Positions 13,332 through 14,738 of a stretch of 14,738 nt of DNA are shown piece by piece; the first letter of the stretch is position 1, and each line of letters begins with the position of its first letter. The notes beneath the pieces are model-generated. The model did not search any database, was not told where the DNA came from, and saw only the letters and a program-made list of their open reading frames with translations. A program made the position numbers and the translations under genes. Origin of the DNA: Bacteroidota bacterium (GTDB lineage Bacteria; Bacteroidota; Bacteroidia; Flavobacteriales_F; PHOS-HE28); the NCBI GenBank assembly GCA_023430945.1, contig JAEYYE010000028.1, forward strand, positions 1-14,738. Reading direction: 5' to 3'.

Positions 13332-14726
13332 ATGGAATACCGGATCGAAAAGGACACAATGGGCGAGGTGAAAGTGCCCGCCGATAAATATTGGGGCGCA
13401 CAGACCGAACGCAGCCGCAACAATTTCAAGATCGGCCCGCCGGGCAGCATGCCGCGCGAGATCGTACATGCGTTCGCGTATCTCAAGAAAGCCGCAGCGC
13501 TCACGAATCTCGATCTTGGAAAGCTGGAAAAGGAAAAATGCGATCTGATCGGAAAGGCATGCGATGAGATCCTTGCAGGAAAGCTGGACGACCAGTTCCC
13601 GCTGGTGGTCTGGCAGACCGGCAGCGGCACGCAGAGCAACATGAACGTGAACGAGGTGATCGCGTACCGCGCGCATGTGATCAGCGGCGGAAAGTTGAGC
13701 GATGAAAAGAAGGTGCTCAACCCGAACGATGATGTGAACAAGAGCCAGAGCAGCAACGACACCTTCCCCACCGCGATGCACATCGCGGCGTACAAGATCA
13801 CAGTGGAGGTGACGCTGACCGGCGTGAAGAAATTACGCGATACGCTGGCGAAGAAGGCCGATCAGTTCAGGGACATCGTGAAGACCGGCCGCACGCATTT
13901 CATGGATGCCACGCCGCTCACACTCGGACAGGAATTCAGCGGCTATGTGCAGCAGCTGGACAACGGCATGCGCATGGTGAACAATGCTTTGGAGATGGTG
14001 CGTGAACTGGCACTCGGCGGAACAGCAGTGGGCACCGGATTGAACGCACCGAAAGGCTACAGCGCATTGGTGGCGAAGAAGATCGCGGAACTCACCGGTC
14101 TGCCTTTCGTTACCGCACCGAACAAATTCGAAGCACTGGCTGCGCACGATGCGATGGTGGAACTCAGCAGCGCATTCCGCCGCCTTGCCGTAAGCTTGAT
14201 GAAGATCGGCAACGATATACGCATGCTGAGCAGCGGTCCGCGCAGTGGGATCGGCGAACTGATCATTCCGGACAATGAACCGGGATCATCGATCATGCCT
14301 GGCAAGGTGAATCCTACACAACCCGAAGCGTTGACGATGGTATGCGCCCAGGTGATGGGCAACGATGTTGCTGTGGGCATCGGTGGAAGCAACGGCCATT
14401 TCGAATTGAACGTGTTCAAGCCGTTGATCGCAGCGAACGTGTTGCAAAGTGCACGGCTGCTGGGTGATGCGTGCGTGAGCTTCACGGAAAAATGTGCCGA
14501 GGGGATCGAGCCGAACAAGCCGGTGTTGCAGAAGCATCTGGAGAATTCATTGATGCTGGTGACAAGTTTGAATCCGCACATCGGATATTACAAGGCAGCG
14601 GAGATCGCAAAGAAGGCGCACAAGGAAGGCACCACGTTGAAGGAAGCGGCGATCGCACTGGGCCATGTGAGCGCGGAGGATTTCGACAAGTGGGTGGATC
14701 CGGCGGATATGGTGAGCGGGGGATAG
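13332..14726 (+). CDS. fumC: Class II fumarate hydratase
   Basis: The product has 464 residues, close to the usual length of about 465. FumC reversibly hydrates fumarate to L-malate in the TCA cycle as an oxygen-stable homotetramer without an iron-sulfur cluster. Diagnostic segments are GSGTQSNMNVNEV (about 99-111), SSNDTFPTAMH, the catalytic-His segment GRTHFMDATPLTLGQE, and the fumarase/aspartase signature GSSIMPGKVNP with the catalytic Ser in its flexible loop. The first ATG that matches the family N-terminus (MEYRIEKDTMGEVKVP) is at 13332; a TTG at 13317 would add five residues. No TAnnTTTG promoter is evident upstream. Nothing is visible in the last 12 bases after its stop. Confidence 0.96.
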   Translation: MEYRIEKDTMGEVKVPADKYWGAQTERSRNNFKIGPPGSMPREIVHAFAYLKKAAALTNLDLGKLEKEKCDLIGKACDEILAGKLDDQFPLVVWQTGSGTQSNMNVNEVIAYRAHVISGGKLSDEKKVLNPNDDVNKSQSSNDTFPTAMHIAAYKITVEVTLTGVKKLRDTLAKKADQFRDIVKTGRTHFMDATPLTLGQEFSGYVQQLDNGMRMVNNALEMVRELALGGTAVGTGLNAPKGYSALVAKKIAELTGLPFVTAPNKFEALAAHDAMVELSSAFRRLAVSLMKIGNDIRMLSSGPRSGIGELIIPDNEPGSSIMPGKVNPTQPEALTMVCAQVMGNDVAVGIGGSNGHFELNVFKPLIAANVLQSARLLGDACVSFTEKCAEGIEPNKPVLQKHLENSLMLVTSLNPHIGYYKAAEIAKKAHKEGTTLKEAAIALGHVSAEDFDKWVDPADMVSGG

Positions 14727-14738
14727 GTCGATCAGATG

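Noticed and set aside
12942..13781. Minus-strand open frame (279 codons) opposite arsC and fumC
   Set aside because: It covers two well-supported genes and their intergenic hairpin; the translation has no recognisable motif.

Overview
The window looks like a chromosomal segment of a Bacteroidota bacterium, most likely a relatively GC-rich member of the Flavobacteriales. The evidence is the gldE-gldD pair, a protein with a C-terminal type IX secretion (T9SS) sorting domain, a -7 promoter element of the TAnnTTTG type before several genes, and the mutY/ssb/gldE/gldD and HU/RNase G neighbourhoods known from this phylum. I see no prophage, insertion sequence, CRISPR array, tRNA or rRNA. Most genes are housekeeping. 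The unusual material is one large surface-protein gene and several intergenic elements.

Layout. 1-857 (+): the 3' end of a DinB-like protein, then a cupin protein. 866-3251 (-): ssb, gldE and gldD read as one tight unit. 3403-6201 (+): a 932-residue secreted protein with six Ig-like repeats and a T9SS sorting domain. 6220-6255: a strong terminator hairpin. 6254-7327 (-): mutY. 7345-9962 (+): a promoter, an HU/IHF-type protein, a membrane-anchored TPR protein, a 31-residue COX24/mS38-type basic protein, two leader hairpins and RNase G. 10013-11056 (-): a small SAM methyltransferase followed by a secreted hypothetical protein. 11127-11570 (+): recX. 11587-11735: a structured RNA-like element and a heptamer repeat. 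11777-14726 (+): prfB, an ArsC-family protein and fumC, separated by GC-rich hairpins.

How it fits together. SSB, MutY, RecX and HU serve DNA maintenance. RF2, RNase G and the COX24-type protein serve translation and RNA metabolism. GldD and GldE belong to the gliding/T9SS envelope machinery, and the large protein at 3403-6201 is a predicted T9SS client. It sits in the opposite orientation between mutY and ssb, which are normally close neighbours in this phylum, and is the clearest sign of local rearrangement.

The features that most deserve a second look are the branched RNA-like element after recX, the four-copy heptamer at the prfB promoter, a 32-bp perfect palindrome with a near-copy one gene later, the two stem-loops before RNase G, an RF2 gene without the usual programmed frameshift, and a marked excess of GATC across coding and non-coding DNA.
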